Shown: positions 1-9,128 of the stretch, in pieces | Numbering within the stretch: position 1 is the stretch's first letter | Layout: the number at the start of each line of letters is the position of its first letter | Assembly (NCBI GenBank): GCA_913057205.1 | Contig: CAJXNO010000022.1 | Coordinates: 1 to 42,212 of the forward strand | Direction: 5' to 3' | Length of the DNA stretch: 42,212 bases | Source: an uncultured Flavobacteriales bacterium | Lineage (GTDB): Bacteria; Bacteroidota; Bacteroidia; Flavobacteriales_G; Salibacteraceae | Translations under genes and position numbers: made by a program | The notes under the pieces: generated by a model | Seen by the model: the letters and a program-made list of their open reading frames with translations, nothing else | Databases searched by the model: none | Told to the model about the DNA's origin: nothing

Positions 1-720
1 CAGGGTCTCCAGCTCATCTGGAAAGACGCTTTCTACCACGTATTGTTTCTTGATGCCGCGGCGGATGATGCTGTGTTCACGCTCCTCATACCAGTTGCCC
101 AGCAGCACTTGCAACGACTCCTCCATGTTGCCGATGGTCGCCGATATCCCCCAAATGCGGAGGCCTGCGCAAATGGTCTTCATACGCGAGAGGGCCAACT
201 CGATCTGCACGCCACGTTTGGAGCCGATGAGTTCATGCCATTCGTCCATCACGATGGCAAAAACATCGCGGAAGTAACGCGGATAGTCCTTCTGCGCCAA
301 TAAGAGGTGCAGGGTTTCTGGCGTAGTGATCAGAATATCGGGCGGTGTGCGCTTGAGTCGGGCTTTTTCCTTGGTGCTGGTATCGCCCGTGCGGATGGCC
401 GCTTCGATCTGGATGTCGAGTCCGGCCGCTGCGCGTTGTGCCGATTGCTGGATCTCCTTACCGAGGGCGCGGATGGGCGTGATCCAAATGGCTTGCAGTC
501 CGGGTGGTGCTTGTTTTTTACCAAAGACGACGAAGGCCTCCTTGCGCCGATGGATCTCCAACATGATGGGCAGCAAGAGCGAATAGGTCTTCCCGCTGCC
601 GGTGGGGGCATTCACAATGCCGTTGTAGCCGGCTTGAAACTTGATCCATGCTTCTTCTTGGAATGGAAAAACGCTCCATCCCTGTTGTTTGAACCATGCT
701 TCAGCCGGAGCCAGACTCAT
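1..720 (-). CDS. Ligase-associated DEXH-box DNA helicase (N-terminal part; runs off the window)
   Basis: The minus strand is open from an ATG at 718-720 to the first base of the window, giving 240 residues with the C-terminus missing. Walker A APTGSGKT lies at residues 38-45, the Walker B box is DEWH (159-162) and SAT (193-195) is motif III. This is the RecA1 half of an Lhr-like superfamily 2 helicase of the type called ligase-associated DNA damage response DEXH helicase, which works with a bacterial ATP-dependent ligase in DNA repair. The matching ligase lies at 2438-4030 on the same strand but is separated from it by a peroxidase gene. The start overlaps the upstream small membrane-protein gene in an ATGA, so the two are probably translationally coupled. 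Confidence 0.9.
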   Translation of the reverse strand, partial: MSLAPAEAWFKQQGWSVFPFQEEAWIKFQAGYNGIVNAPTGSGKTYSLLLPIMLEIHRRKEAFVVFGKKQAPPGLQAIWITPIRALGKEIQQSAQRAAAGLDIQIEAAIRTGDTSTKEKARLKRTPPDILITTPETLHLLLAQKDYPRYFRDVFAIVMDEWHELIGSKRGVQIELALSRMKTICAGLRIWGISATIGNMEESLQVLLGNWYEEREHSIIRRGIKKQYVVESVFPDELETL

Positions 721-974
721 AGCTCAAGCTCCATGATCAGGGCGGTGAGGGTCCACAAGAACCCGATGGCGATCCCCCATTGTGAAACACGTTTGATATC
801 CTTCTTCGGCTGCATAAAAGCGATGAATGAAATGATAACAAAGCTTCCGAGGGTTCGGTTGATCATCAAGTACAGCTCGGGCAGTCCTTTCAACATGTGC
901 CAAAGTCCCAAAGCCATGATGATGCCGGGAACAACTGCGATAAGTCCGATGCTGAGGTTGATGATGCGATCCAT
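717..974 (-). CDS. Small membrane protein, function unknown
   Basis: The product is 85 aa with two or three hydrophobic segments (about residues 5-27, 38-54 and 66-82) and a short KKDIKR loop, so it should be an inner-membrane protein. I do not recognise the family. Its stop codon overlaps the helicase start by 4 bp (ATGA), which suggests co-transcription and coupled translation. A perfect -7 box, TACATTTG, sits at 986-979 on the minus strand and ends only 4 bp before the ATG, so the transcript may be leaderless. Whether the protein takes part in DNA repair cannot be told from sequence. Confidence 0.75.
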   Translation of the reverse strand: MDRIINLSIGLIAVVPGIIMALGLWHMLKGLPELYLMINRTLGSFVIISFIAFMQPKKDIKRVSQWGIAIGFLWTLTALIMELEL

Positions 975-978
975 GGGT

Positions 979-986
979 CAAATGTA
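979..986 (-). promoter_or_regulatory. -7 promoter box TACATTTG, leaderless type
   Basis: It matches TAnnTTTG exactly and ends 4 bp before the start codon at 974. No convincing TTG -33 element is visible 17-23 bp upstream. Confidence 0.55.
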
Positions 987-992
987 ATGCGC

Positions 993-1021
993 ATTGCAGC
1001 TCGTGTAAAAGCTTAAATTTG
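993..1021 (+). promoter_or_regulatory. Promoter of the di-haem peroxidase gene
   Basis: ATTG at 993-996 and TAAATTTG at 1014-1021 are separated by 17 bp and fit the Bacteroidota -33/-7 consensus. The -7 box ends 23 bp before the ATG at 1045. Confidence 0.6.
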
Positions 1022-1044
1022 CTGCATACCCAGAACACTCCACT

Positions 1045-2436
1045 ATGAAATCAACACGAACCTGGGTGGGGATGACTGTACTCGCGCTACCGCTGATCGC
1101 GGGTACCATCGACCTCAATGACCTCTTCGATTATCAAGGTCAGGAAGCACCCACCTACATTACCCAAGACAATACACCTGCCAATAACCACATAAGCAAT
1201 GCGGGCGCTACCCTTGGCCGGGTGCTGTTCTACGACAAGAAGTTGAGCATCAACAACACGGTAGCCTGCGCGAGCTGCCACCAGCAGGAGTTTGCATTCA
1301 GTGATCCTTCAATACAAAGCAAGGGTTTTGACGGAGGAGTAACCGGACGGCATTCGATGCGTTTGGTCAATGGTCGTTACAGCGAAGAGTCTGCTTTCTT
1401 TTGGGATGAACGCGCTAGCGTGCTTGAGTTTCAGACGGTAATGCCGATCCAAGACCATATTGAGATGGGTTTTAGTGGAACCAACGGTCAACCAAGTATC
1501 GACTCGTTGATCAATAAGCTCAACGCCACGGATTATTATCCGAAATTGGTGGAAGAGGCGTTTTGGGGAACGGAGTTATCTGAAGACAGGATCGCCTATG
1601 CTTTGGCGCAGTTCGTTCGAAGCATCCAAAGTTTTGATTCAAAGTTTGATGAAGGCCTTGCGCAAGCCGGGAACATCAATGCCAACTTTTCCAACTTCAC
1701 CGCACAGGAGAACCAAGGGAAAAACCTATTCATTGCACCACCACCTGCCGGAGCGGGATGCCAAGGCTGCCACCGAGCGCCAGCATTCGATATCGATCCA
1801 GATGCGCAGAACAATGGAGTGATCACCGTTGCTGGCGATACAGGAACCGATCTTACCAACACAAAGTCGCCCTCTCTGCGCGATGTGGTGAATCCTGATG
1901 GTGACCCCAACGGGCCATTCATGCATGATGGTAGCCTAACTACCTTGGAGGAGGTGATCGAGCATTATAACCTGATCGTATTTGATGCCAACGAGAACCC
2001 TAATCTGGATCAACGGCTGCGCGGGCCAACCAATACCGGACAAAACCTCAACCTGAGCGATGATCAAAAAGCTGCGCTGGTCGCCTTTTTGAAGACACTC
2101 ACTGGTGAGGCCATCTACACCGCGGCGCAATGGTCAGATCCTTTTGACGCACAAGGGAACCTATCTGTTTTACCGCTCGGACGAGTGGATATAGCAGGTT
2201 CCATGGAGGTTCAAGCCTTTCCTAATCCATGCAGCGATCAGCTGACGCTGAACTTACCTGCAGGAAACTATGCGGTGAGTTTTCGTGCTGTAGATGGCCG
2301 ATTGATTCGATCCATGCAGCAGAATGGTGGACAGCAAGTCTTCTGGGTAAACGGCCTTCCTGCCGGACTGTTCCTTATCGATGTGCTGGATCAGAACACG
2401 GGTCAGCATAAAGTGATCAAGGTATTCAAACACTGA
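1045..2436 (+). CDS. Secreted cytochrome c peroxidase (CcpA/MauG family) with type IX sorting tail
   Basis: 463 aa. Two haem c sites are visible: CASCH at residues 75-79 and CQGCH at 239-243. The FMHDGSLTTLEEVIEHYN stretch is typical of di-haem cytochrome c peroxidases of the CcpA/MauG family, which reduce H2O2 or oxidise protein-bound substrates. The N-terminus is a hydrophobic export signal. The last 75 or so residues form a Por-type C-terminal domain (starting near VQAFPNPCSD), so the enzyme is probably exported by the type IX system to the cell surface. It sits in opposite orientation between a DNA ligase gene and the ligase-associated helicase, and its stop is 1 bp from the ligase stop. 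Confidence 0.92.
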   Translation: MKSTRTWVGMTVLALPLIAGTIDLNDLFDYQGQEAPTYITQDNTPANNHISNAGATLGRVLFYDKKLSINNTVACASCHQQEFAFSDPSIQSKGFDGGVTGRHSMRLVNGRYSEESAFFWDERASVLEFQTVMPIQDHIEMGFSGTNGQPSIDSLINKLNATDYYPKLVEEAFWGTELSEDRIAYALAQFVRSIQSFDSKFDEGLAQAGNINANFSNFTAQENQGKNLFIAPPPAGAGCQGCHRAPAFDIDPDAQNNGVITVAGDTGTDLTNTKSPSLRDVVNPDGDPNGPFMHDGSLTTLEEVIEHYNLIVFDANENPNLDQRLRGPTNTGQNLNLSDDQKAALVAFLKTLTGEAIYTAAQWSDPFDAQGNLSVLPLGRVDIAGSMEVQAFPNPCSDQLTLNLPAGNYAVSFRAVDGRLIRSMQQNGGQQVFWVNGLPAGLFLIDVLDQNTGQHKVIKVFKH

Positions 2437-2437
2437 G

Positions 2438-4030
2438 CTAACCGTACTGCTTCAACAGCGCCTTCAGGTCATCCAGCGTATTAGCCTCTTCCATTTTCTT
2501 GTCCTTCCGCCAGCGTTTCATCCGCGGAAAGCGCAGGGCCACGCCTGATTTGTGTCGCTTCGATTCAGCGATGCCCTCAAATGCGATCTCAAATACCAGC
2601 TCCGGCGTCACCGATCGCACCGGCCCGAACCGCTCGATGGTGTTTTGCTTCACAAAGGCATCCACCGCTCGGAATTCTTTGTCGGTGAGTCCGCTGTAGG
2701 CTTTCGTAAACGGCACCAACTGGCCGCCGTCGTGTACCGCGAAGGTGTAGTCGGTGTAGAGGTTGGCGCGCCTTCCATGGCCACGCATGGCATAGATCAT
2801 CACGGCATCAATGGTCAGCGGATCTACCTTCCATTTCCACCAATCACCGCGCTTTCTGCCGACTTGGTAGGGGGCACTTTTGCGCTTAAGCATCAAGCCT
2901 TCGGCGTAGTGTTCGCGGCTTTGGGTTCGGGTTTCGGTCAGGCTGGCCCAGTCATCAAAGGCAACAACGGGCGAGAGCAACAAAGAAGACCCATCGCTTT
3001 GCTTGACCAAGGTTTCCAGGTGCTCGCGGCGGGTGGTCAAAGGCTCCTCGCGGATGTCTTTTCCTTCCCATTCCAGCAGGTCATAAGCCATGAAGACCAC
3101 GGGAGCCTCTTCGAGGATCTTTTTACCGACTGTCTTCCGACCGATGCGCGTTTGCAGCACGTGAAAATTCAAGGGCACCCCATCCCGATACGCCAAGATC
3201 TCCCCATCGATCACCGTACCGTTGGGCAAGGCATCCGCGAATGCGGCATACTCCGGATACTTATCCGTCACCAGTTCTTCGCCTCGGCTCCACACATAGC
3301 ACACGTCATCGCGTACGATCACCTGTCCACGGATGCCGTCCCACTTCCATTCGGCTTGCCATTCCGCTGGATCGCCCAAGCCATCGGGGTCTTCCTCCAA
3401 TGCATAGGCCAAGTAGAAGGGGTAAGGCTTGCTCAGGTCATCCCCCTGATCATCGCTCCGCAGGAGGGTGTCAAAACTGGTATCATCGGGATGCCAGTTC
3501 CCCATCAAGCGATGAGCGATGGCTGCTTCATCTTTGTCCAAGTAACGCGCCAAGGCCTTGGTCATCATCTTCTGCGAAACACCGATGCGGAAGCCTCCCG
3601 TGAGCAATTTATTAAAGACAAACCGACCCTCTCGGTTCAAGCGTTCCCAGGCCTCAAAGACCTGATCTCTTTGCGCTTCCTCCTCCAAACCCTGCATGGA
3701 GCGGATCAACGTAATCCAGTCGCTCAGGCGCTGCTCATCTGGTTCAACTGCATTGGGCGGTAGCATCAACGCGATGGTCTCGGCCAGATCGCCCACGATG
3801 TGGTAGGATTCTTCAAAGAGCCATAGGGGTATGTTGGCGTGTTCGGCCGCCCATTCGCGCAGGCGGGTGCTGGTCATCGGACGTTTTGGTCTTCGACCTG
3901 TGAAGAGGGCAACGGCCCACAGGATATCCGTCTCATGGGAGGCTTCAAAGTAGCGCACCAAGGCCTCTAAACGCACGTTGGTTTTCGTGGTCTGATCCAG
4001 TTCCGTGATGAGTTCTGCGAAGCGCTTCAT
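2438..4030 (-). CDS. ATP-dependent DNA ligase (ligase-associated repair type)
   Basis: 530 aa, close to full length for this bacterial LigB/LigC-like group. The nucleotidyltransferase motif I is KWDGIR at residues 229-234, with K229 the expected AMP-accepting lysine. An N-terminal alpha-helical DNA-binding domain (about 1-200) precedes it and an OB-fold domain with motif VI (FRCPRM-like ALRFPRMKRWRKDK) ends it. It seals nicks using ATP and normally works with a DEXH helicase, an exonuclease and the PdeM phosphoesterase. The helicase is nearby at 1-720, but no exonuclease or PdeM gene is visible in this window. Confidence 0.95.
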   Translation of the reverse strand: MKRFAELITELDQTTKTNVRLEALVRYFEASHETDILWAVALFTGRRPKRPMTSTRLREWAAEHANIPLWLFEESYHIVGDLAETIALMLPPNAVEPDEQRLSDWITLIRSMQGLEEEAQRDQVFEAWERLNREGRFVFNKLLTGGFRIGVSQKMMTKALARYLDKDEAAIAHRLMGNWHPDDTSFDTLLRSDDQGDDLSKPYPFYLAYALEEDPDGLGDPAEWQAEWKWDGIRGQVIVRDDVCYVWSRGEELVTDKYPEYAAFADALPNGTVIDGEILAYRDGVPLNFHVLQTRIGRKTVGKKILEEAPVVFMAYDLLEWEGKDIREEPLTTRREHLETLVKQSDGSSLLLSPVVAFDDWASLTETRTQSREHYAEGLMLKRKSAPYQVGRKRGDWWKWKVDPLTIDAVMIYAMRGHGRRANLYTDYTFAVHDGGQLVPFTKAYSGLTDKEFRAVDAFVKQNTIERFGPVRSVTPELVFEIAFEGIAESKRHKSGVALRFPRMKRWRKDKKMEEANTLDDLKALLKQYG

Positions 4031-4083
4031 TTCAACTTATTCGTCAACACCATCCTGCCAAAAAAAAGCTTGATACACACGTA

Positions 4084-4112
4084 TTTGCAGCTCTAAAACG
4101 TTCATAGCTTTG
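4084..4112 (+). promoter_or_regulatory. Promoter of the coiled-coil membrane protein gene
   Basis: TTTG at 4084-4087 and TAGCTTTG at 4105-4112 are separated by 17 bp, a complete Bacteroidota -33/-7 pair. The -7 box ends 19 bp before the ATG at 4132. Confidence 0.7.
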
Positions 4113-4131
4113 CATCAACAAGCAAAGAACC

Positions 4132-5037
4132 ATGGCAGAGTCCAAAGAAAAGAATAACCGCACGCTCATCATCCTGTTGATCCTGTTGGCTGTAACCAAC
4201 GTAGCAACTTTGTTCTTGTTCTACAGCGAACGACAAGAGAACATTGAGCTCATCACCAACAACACGGACCTCACTACAGAGAAGGACGCCCTAACGGCAG
4301 AGCTGCAAGAAATGCTTGCGGCCTATGACTCGGTTTCTACCGATAATGTGGAGATGCTGGCCCAGATCGAGGAGCAGAAGGCAGAGATAGAGAAGTTGAT
4401 GAAGGAGGCGGAGAAGCACAAAGACGACGCTTGGATCATCTACAAACTGCGCAAGGAAGCCAAAACGCTGCGCGAAGTGATGCGCAATTACTTAGTGACG
4501 ATCGACTCTTTGAACACGGTGAACCAAGAGCTCGTTGCCCAGAAGGCAGAGGTAGAAACGAAGCTCACCGAGCAGAAGGTGCAGAACGAAGAACTGAGCA
4601 CCAAGAATGAAGAGTTGGCGGAGAAGGTGAAATTAGGCTCCAAGCTGAAGGTGGTGGACCTCTTCTCCTTGGGTCAGCGCGTGAAGAGCAACAACGTACA
4701 CCGCGAAACCGACCGTGCGCACCGTGTAGACAAGATCAAAACCTGCTTCACGATCGATAAGAACGAGGTGACCAAGCCAGGAAAAAAGGATGTGTACTTG
4801 CGCATCATCGGTCCGGATGGCGAGGTGTTGGCCTACGATCAGACCAAGGAATACATGTTCACCTACGATGGCAAGGAAGGACTCTACTCCAGAAAGTCAG
4901 AGATCACCTATGAGAACGAGGAGATGGACATGTGCCTCTACTGGGACTTGGAAGAAGAAGCCGTTGAAGGCACCTACATCGTAGAGGTGTATGCCGAGGA
5001 TTACATGATGGGCACCACCAGCTTTGAGTTGAAGTAG
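4132..5037 (+). CDS. Membrane-anchored coiled-coil protein, function unknown
   Basis: 301 aa. A charged N-terminus is followed by one transmembrane segment (about residues 10-31) and no signal-peptidase site. Heptad-rich coiled coil runs through about 35-165, and a compact C-terminal domain of about 120 residues looks beta-rich (LRIIGPDGEVLAYDQ, TYIVEVYAEDYMMGTTSFELK). This layout recurs in Bacteroidota proteins of unknown role, sometimes misnamed chromosome-partitioning proteins because of the coiled coil; I see no ATPase motif. The long coiled coil probably places the C-terminal domain in the periplasm at a distance from the membrane. Confidence 0.8.
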   Translation: MAESKEKNNRTLIILLILLAVTNVATLFLFYSERQENIELITNNTDLTTEKDALTAELQEMLAAYDSVSTDNVEMLAQIEEQKAEIEKLMKEAEKHKDDAWIIYKLRKEAKTLREVMRNYLVTIDSLNTVNQELVAQKAEVETKLTEQKVQNEELSTKNEELAEKVKLGSKLKVVDLFSLGQRVKSNNVHRETDRAHRVDKIKTCFTIDKNEVTKPGKKDVYLRIIGPDGEVLAYDQTKEYMFTYDGKEGLYSRKSEITYENEEMDMCLYWDLEEEAVEGTYIVEVYAEDYMMGTTSFELK

Positions 5038-5049
5038 GGGGCCAGACCA

Positions 5050-5484
5050 CTATTCAAAATCAAGTACCCGATCCTCCGCCTTGGCCTTGTTATCCAGTCC
5101 AGCGCCGATGGCAACTCCGATGGCCAAGCCAATGGGTATGCCGATACTGATTAATGCCATATTTTCCATCGCCGAACCAAAGGCTACTCCCATAGGCACC
5201 CCAAAGGCACCCATACCTAGTCCGGTCCAAAGATTGGTATAGTATTTCGGTGGCGTGAGCTTTTCTTTCTGCGCCAGTCGGTTGATGATCCTTGACTGCG
5301 CTCGCAGCACCCTGCGGGAGAACTGTTTCCCCTCTCCGCTGATTGAGCCTACCTGTTCAGCAATGTAGGCTTCGGTCTCTGGCTTCAGCTCAAACTCATT
5401 GGCTGCGGCGATCAAGCGCTCAAGGCGGGCATAGCGTTTTTGGGTCTTTTCATTCGCGTCGGCAGGTAGTGGAGGTAGCTTCAT
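5050..5484 (-). CDS. Small membrane protein with glycine-rich hairpin
   Basis: 144 aa. The N-terminal half is charged and helical. The C-terminal half (about 85-135) holds two glycine-rich hydrophobic segments, GMGAFGVPMGVAFG and SIGIPIGLAIGVAIGAGLD, which look like a membrane hairpin. I do not recognise the family. It lies 18 bp downstream of the large outer-membrane protein gene on the same strand and is probably co-transcribed with it. Confidence 0.75.
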   Translation of the reverse strand: MKLPPLPADANEKTQKRYARLERLIAAANEFELKPETEAYIAEQVGSISGEGKQFSRRVLRAQSRIINRLAQKEKLTPPKYYTNLWTGLGMGAFGVPMGVAFGSAMENMALISIGIPIGLAIGVAIGAGLDNKAKAEDRVLDFE

Positions 5485-5502
5485 TCAGTTGTTGGATTTA
5501 CG

Positions 5503-8500
5503 CTAAAAATAAGCCCTTGCTTCGATACCACCCGTGTGGATGACATTCAATCCCGGACTTTGTCGACCGTTGTAGGTCAGGTTGAGCTGCAGGTTGTTGG
5601 CCAAGGTGCGCTGGTAAGAGATGCCCCAGGTGCCGTTGAGTCCGGGTTGCAGACCCTCCAGCATCTCGAAGCCCACCGGGCTATCGGGCGCACCAGAATA
5701 ATTGATCTGGATGAGGTTTCCTGTTATGAACAGGCTCCCTTTCTCCGGCGAACTCAAGGTGAATTCCATTCCACTCTTTCGAGAGAAGGCACGCTCACCA
5801 CCGCTGTTCACCACAACGCTTGCTAAGGTGTTCTGCTGCTCTCGGTAGCTGAAGTTGAAGCTTAAACGCCACTTCGCGCCGGGTTGGATGACCAATCGGG
5901 GCTCCACCTCTTGGTAGTTGATGTTGAAGTTTCGGCTGCTCAGTACGTTCGCATCGGATCCGCTGGCCTTGGTTCCTTGCTCTCCACGGGCCTCCAAACT
6001 CAGCATGGTGGTGAAGTTCCAACGGAAAGCGAGTCCGCAGCGTTCCATAGAGCGCGATTCAAATCCAGAGGTCAGTAGGTTACGCCCATCCAGCCGCTGG
6101 TAGGTAAAGTCTGCCCCGAAGATGGGGTGGCTTTGGTTGAAGTAGAAGATGTTCCGCAGGTTGCTGTTGGTAGACTGTAGCACGCTGTCGGCAATGTCGA
6201 ACACAAAGGGGTTGAACTGATCCACCAGTTCCATCTCCAAGGTGCGACGGTCAACCGAATAGGTGAACTGATCCGAGAAGCATCCTAAGAACTTGCGCAA
6301 TCCGGTTTTACTGCGCCAAACCGCGGCCGGACGCAGGTAAAGGCTTTGGGTGAACTGGTTTCGGAATACGCGGATGTAGTCGTTCGTTGGTACGAATACC
6401 TTGAGGTAGTTGGCAGACGCCACCTGGTCTGCTTGTACGGCCAATTCAAATTCATCGAGTTCCTTTTCACCGTTCTCGTTGTAGTCGATGTGGATGTGGG
6501 TTCCTTGTCCGGGCGTGGTCTCAATGTAGACAAACTCGCGTCGGTTCTCTAACCCAGAGCCAATCTCGTAGAAGGAGTTGGAGGTCAAGGCACCCTTCAG
6601 CAAGCGCACCTGGTATTCGGTTCGGGTAAGCAAGGTGTTCTCCGGTGCCTGCTGGGTGATTTCGTCATTGAGGATCTCCAACGTCCGGTAGTTCACCCGA
6701 AAGTTCAAGCTGGAGTTGCGCATCTTGTTCAGCCCCATCTCATAGCCATAAATCCGTGCGAAGGTGGCCCTACCGAGGTCTTGGCCTTGTTTCAGCCAGT
6801 CGGTACGTTCTGCGTAGCTCACTTTGTAGCGGTTCTCGGCGCTGTTGGCATTGGAGATCGATGCCTCCCATTCCCACCACTTGAAGGAAAGGTCGCTCAG
6901 GGTGTCGGTCTTCGGTTCAAAGCGTTGGTTGTCTTCAAAATCGTCTTTGAAGCCGATGTTGAGCTTCCAAAGCGGAATGCGGATGTTGGTGTTGTGCTGG
7001 TAGTACCGGCTTTGGATCAGATCGCCCTCTTGCTCGGTGAGTGTAGCGCCAAAATCTCCCTGTACGCGCTGGTGGGTCGATTTTAGATCAAGGCTGTTCT
7101 GGATACCGCTGAACGATGGTCCGGCCGTGAAGGATTTGATCCCGTACAAGACCTGCGCCTCATCGTTGTAGTCTGCTCCCACGCCCGCGCCGATGATGTT
7201 CTGGTTGTCAGGAATGAGCACATCACGAATGTTCCAATCCCGGTCGAATTCCACGCTCCGAAAGCGTTCCACTTGTTCAAAATCCCGGTGTACGAACTCA
7301 TAGTCGAGCTTACCCAAGGCGCTCCATTTTCCGGCGATGGGCTGCTTACCGTCGATCAGCACCTTCGTACCCATACCGAAGTCATCTGCGCGGTCGGCGG
7401 TGCTGAAGGTGTTGATGTCGTCCTTGCTGCCTGCCCATTCTACGGAAGCCTTGAGTTGTTCGCTGATCTGGTAGTTGGCGCGGGCCACGACCATCTGCCG
7501 TTGTTTCGGTGAGATGAGCTGGATCACAGGTTCATGATCACCCTGAGGCACGCCATTCACCGGCGGCACCCAGCGGAAGATCCGTCCGAAGGCCACTTGC
7601 CGATCAAAGACGTAGTTGCCGTTTCCTTGTCCTACGTTGGAGAACGCGGCCTGGTACTGTGCGCTGTCTGGGTCGGTGGCGTAGACCAGTACATACTCTG
7701 CGGGGATGGTCAGGTCGAGTACGGGATCATAGTAGCTGGTGTCGATACGAGCATAGAGGATCTGGTTCTCGCTGAATCCTACTGAGTCTACGCTGGAAGC
7801 CACGGCTTGGTTGAGGCTGTCACCGATGGTGCGGAGCACGTCCTTCTGTTGGTCGGAGAGCTCTTGCTGCAGGGGTTGATTCTTCGCGTCTTGTTCAGAG
7901 TAGAAGGCCAGTTCAACCTCCGCCCGCTTGCTTTTGTAATTTGCTGCACCGTACAAAAGCGAGCGGGCGTAATTGCGATCGGAGTACTGAAATTCTGCTA
8001 CGATTCGGCGGTCTTTGGTGATCGGCATCTTCGCCGTGAAGGTGATCTCAGCGGTGTTGTAGTTGATCACGTAATCGTGCTCCTGACCACGGGTCAACAA
8101 GCGGCCATCCAAATAGACCCGTTCCGTACCCGAGAGTACTACAATGAAGGGCTCGTTCTCTGCACCGGTCAAGCGATACGGACCTTGGTTGCCCTCTACA
8201 CCTTGAATCGTCTTTCGCGCAAATTTTCCCCGTGATACGGCCGCACTGGCCTCGAGCTGTAGCACTTGGCTGCTGTCTTCCTTGATCGGATGGATGCTCG
8301 ACTCTACGCGGCCACCCTGCAAGCGCTTGTTGAACTGCATGAAGTAGCCGTCGTTGCGGATGATCTGATAATCACCGGCGGTGATGCGGTTGTTGTCATC
8401 ATAGACCTGGATGTAGACCTGATCGAAATCCTGCAGCTGTTGCGTATTGCCATCGGGTTGGATCGGGATGTTCTGATCAGCGATGGCCGCCACCAGTGAA

Positions 8501-9048
8501 AAGCGTTCGTTCAGTCTGCCCGCAAGCTGTAAGTTCAAACTGGAGTTGACAGATAGGTTCTGGTTATTGCCCGCGATGATCCCCCGCGAGATGCTACCCC
8601 GCTTTTCAATATCGCCGAAATCGAGGATGTCGTTCGTTCCACCGGAGGTGCCTGGTTTAGATCGGAAGGGGTTGTAAACGCGCTGACTGCGCAGGATCTC
8701 ACAGCGGTCTTTGTTTTGGTAAGGTTTGGAGAAATTGAACGAAAAGCTTCGAAAAGCCACTTGTACCTCTTCAGGATAGCGAACGGATGGGTCGCTCACC
8801 ACCAGCAGTGCCCGCGCAGGGTCGAGGGTGTACTGATCTTCGTTGAGTCCGCTCAGTACGAAGCTTTCCGGGATGATGCTGTTGGTATCGAGCACGGTAG
8901 AATCCGATAGCAAGGTAAGCGGACTTAGGCCTTCCTGCCCGAATGCAATCCTTCCATGCAGTACACCCGCCAGAAGCAACAGGCTCAGCAGGAGTGACCT
9001 AGGGCATATACGGGTTGTAAGGATGCTTGAATGCATGTGGATCGACAT
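5503..9048 (-). CDS. Large outer-membrane beta-barrel surface protein, function unknown
   Basis: 1181 aa with an N-terminal signal peptide (hydrophobic run about residues 18-37, likely cleavage near AFGQE). The body is built of alternating aromatic/polar beta strands (for example FSLVAAIADQNIPIQPDG, RVNYRTLEIL, LQLNLTYNGRQ) and ends in ARAYF, an aromatic-terminated strand typical of outer-membrane barrels. An SprA-like repetitive barrel is one possibility, but at 1181 aa it is about half the length of SprA and I see no diagnostic motif. Large barrel proteins like this are common in Bacteroidota and uncharacterised. The start is at the first ATG; a second in-frame ATG four codons later is equally possible. 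Confidence 0.8.
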   Translation of the reverse strand: MSIHMHSSILTTRICPRSLLLSLLLLAGVLHGRIAFGQEGLSPLTLLSDSTVLDTNSIIPESFVLSGLNEDQYTLDPARALLVVSDPSVRYPEEVQVAFRSFSFNFSKPYQNKDRCEILRSQRVYNPFRSKPGTSGGTNDILDFGDIEKRGSISRGIIAGNNQNLSVNSSLNLQLAGRLNERFSLVAAIADQNIPIQPDGNTQQLQDFDQVYIQVYDDNNRITAGDYQIIRNDGYFMQFNKRLQGGRVESSIHPIKEDSSQVLQLEASAAVSRGKFARKTIQGVEGNQGPYRLTGAENEPFIVVLSGTERVYLDGRLLTRGQEHDYVINYNTAEITFTAKMPITKDRRIVAEFQYSDRNYARSLLYGAANYKSKRAEVELAFYSEQDAKNQPLQQELSDQQKDVLRTIGDSLNQAVASSVDSVGFSENQILYARIDTSYYDPVLDLTIPAEYVLVYATDPDSAQYQAAFSNVGQGNGNYVFDRQVAFGRIFRWVPPVNGVPQGDHEPVIQLISPKQRQMVVARANYQISEQLKASVEWAGSKDDINTFSTADRADDFGMGTKVLIDGKQPIAGKWSALGKLDYEFVHRDFEQVERFRSVEFDRDWNIRDVLIPDNQNIIGAGVGADYNDEAQVLYGIKSFTAGPSFSGIQNSLDLKSTHQRVQGDFGATLTEQEGDLIQSRYYQHNTNIRIPLWKLNIGFKDDFEDNQRFEPKTDTLSDLSFKWWEWEASISNANSAENRYKVSYAERTDWLKQGQDLGRATFARIYGYEMGLNKMRNSSLNFRVNYRTLEILNDEITQQAPENTLLTRTEYQVRLLKGALTSNSFYEIGSGLENRREFVYIETTPGQGTHIHIDYNENGEKELDEFELAVQADQVASANYLKVFVPTNDYIRVFRNQFTQSLYLRPAAVWRSKTGLRKFLGCFSDQFTYSVDRRTLEMELVDQFNPFVFDIADSVLQSTNSNLRNIFYFNQSHPIFGADFTYQRLDGRNLLTSGFESRSMERCGLAFRWNFTTMLSLEARGEQGTKASGSDANVLSSRNFNINYQEVEPRLVIQPGAKWRLSFNFSYREQQNTLASVVVNSGGERAFSRKSGMEFTLSSPEKGSLFITGNLIQINYSGAPDSPVGFEMLEGLQPGLNGTWGISYQRTLANNLQLNLTYNGRQSPGLNVIHTGGIEARAYF

Positions 9049-9128
9049 TCAAAGTAACGTTTCGCGCGGCATATGGTCGCCATCGCTTCATCATTAACGT
9101 GCATTGGACTATATTAGCACCCTACCCT

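Noticed and set aside
2552-3763. A 403-codon open frame on the + strand opposite the DNA ligase gene
   Set aside because: It lies wholly antisense to a ligase with intact motifs, has no recognisable domain, and reads as a codon-bias shadow.
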